Assembly: GCA_964646495.1 (NCBI GenBank) | Contig: CAZYEO010000119.1 | Span: 1-7,222, forward strand | DNA: 7,222 nucleotides | DNA from: HGM05232 sp964646495 | GTDB taxonomy: Bacteria > Bacteroidota > Bacteroidia > Bacteroidales > Muribaculaceae | Direction of reading: 5' to 3' | Part shown: positions 6,958 through 7,222 of the stretch, in pieces | Numbering within the stretch: position 1 is the first letter of the stretch | Layout of the letters: each line of letters begins with the position of its first letter | Notes under the pieces: model-generated | Told to the model about the DNA's origin: nothing | The model's database searches: none | The model's input: only the letters and a program-made list of their open reading frames with translations | Program-made: the position numbers and the translations under genes

Positions 6958-7026
6958 TTCCTTTATAAATAGAATATTTTTATATGCCTTACCTATTTAG
7001 AGAGCACAGCACCCTAAATATCGCCG

Positions 7027-7034
7027 TAAAGTTA
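7027..7034 (-). promoter_or_regulatory. Weak candidate -7 box for the lipoprotein gene
   Basis: The minus strand reads TAACTTTA, seven of eight positions agreeing with TAnnTTTG counting the free ones, about 70 bases upstream of the TTG start. No TTTG or TTG is seen at a proper distance upstream of it. It is the best candidate in the 246-base divergent gap (6958-7203), which otherwise holds only the plus-strand promoter; I see no other gene or hairpin there. Confidence 0.25.
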
Positions 7035-7139
7035 CTAAATTTTGGGGATTTCGCGCATTTTAGATGTTTAATGTGCTTTTTTATGCTCCATAATATATTA
7101 AATCAATACTCAAATATTTTTCTCTTGGAAATATTAATG

Positions 7140-7147
7140 TATATTTG
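7140..7147 (+). promoter_or_regulatory. Bacteroidota -7 promoter box for the plus-strand gene at 7204
   Basis: TATATTTG at 7140-7147 matches TAnnTTTG exactly and is followed by CAGGCTG, a common context for start sites in this phylum. The expected -33 region, 19 bases upstream, has TTTT (7117-7120) instead of TTTG; a TTG at 7125-7127 is only 12 bases away. Transcription would start near 7154, giving a leader of about 50 A-rich bases before the ATG at 7204. Confidence 0.6.
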
Positions 7148-7203
7148 CAGGCTGTAAATTATACGTGAAAAATTTAATAACAAAATAATTAACTAAACAA
7201 CAG

Positions 7204-7222
7204 ATGCAAAGTAAAGGATTTA
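7204..7222 (+). CDS. secDF: First six codons of a plus-strand gene, possibly SecDF protein-export membrane protein
   Basis: An ATG at 7204 opens a frame reading MQSKGF before the window ends. As I recall them, fused SecDF proteins of Bacteroides and relatives start MQNKGF(V/I)K, so this short match, together with the A-rich leader (AACTAAACAACAG) and the promoter at 7140-7147, suggests the start of secDF. SecDF is an inner-membrane partner of SecYEG that uses the proton gradient to help pull exported proteins through. Only six residues are visible, so the gene call rests mostly on context and the product name is tentative. Confidence 0.45.

Noticed and set aside
1..7222. CRISPR array, tRNA, rRNA, insertion sequence or phage genes
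   Set aside because: No evenly spaced direct repeats, cloverleaf-like segments, transposase or integrase motifs or terminal inverted repeats were seen on either strand.

Overview
The window looks like ordinary chromosomal DNA from a member of the Bacteroidota, most likely Bacteroidales. The evidence is AT-rich intergenic DNA, promoter boxes of the TAnnTTTG type instead of a TATAAT -10, no convincing Shine-Dalgarno sequences, and gene families typical of that phylum (an Ig-like lipoprotein, an OmpA-domain protein with a LamG-like region, and a probable SecDF starting MQSKGF). Genus and species cannot be told from this sequence alone.

Layout: five genes lie on the minus strand, and one gene that is only just entered lies on the plus strand at the right edge. 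Read in transcription order from right to left: (i) 6957-4993, a 654-residue lipoprotein with a SbsA-type Ig-like domain and an apparent TTG start; (ii) 4836-3541, a 431-residue hybrid histidine kinase with HisKA, HATPase and receiver domains but almost no sensor region, preceded by a good Bacteroidota promoter; (iii) 3481-2309, a 390-residue iron-dependent alcohol dehydrogenase, 59 bases behind the kinase and probably co-transcribed with it; then hairpins at 2279-2156 that include a classic intrinsic terminator; (iv) 2036-759, a 425-residue secreted protein with an OmpA C-terminal peptidoglycan-binding domain, with its own -7 box; (v) 719 to the left edge, a secreted protein cut by the window end, with a roughly 30-residue aromatic repeat pattern, 39 bases behind (iv) and probably in the same transcript. 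On the plus strand, a promoter at 7140-7147 drives a gene starting at 7204 whose first residues match Bacteroidota SecDF.

Functionally the window is a mix of envelope proteins (lipoprotein, OmpA-domain protein, secreted repeat protein, probable SecDF), a signalling kinase and a fermentative or detoxifying oxidoreductase. I see no mobile element, CRISPR array, tRNA, rRNA or integrase, and no evidence for an undescribed multi-gene system. The points most worth checking are the kinase without a sensor and its link to the dehydrogenase, the TTG start, the duplicated Ca-loop-like domains in the lipoprotein, and the repeat protein at the left edge.
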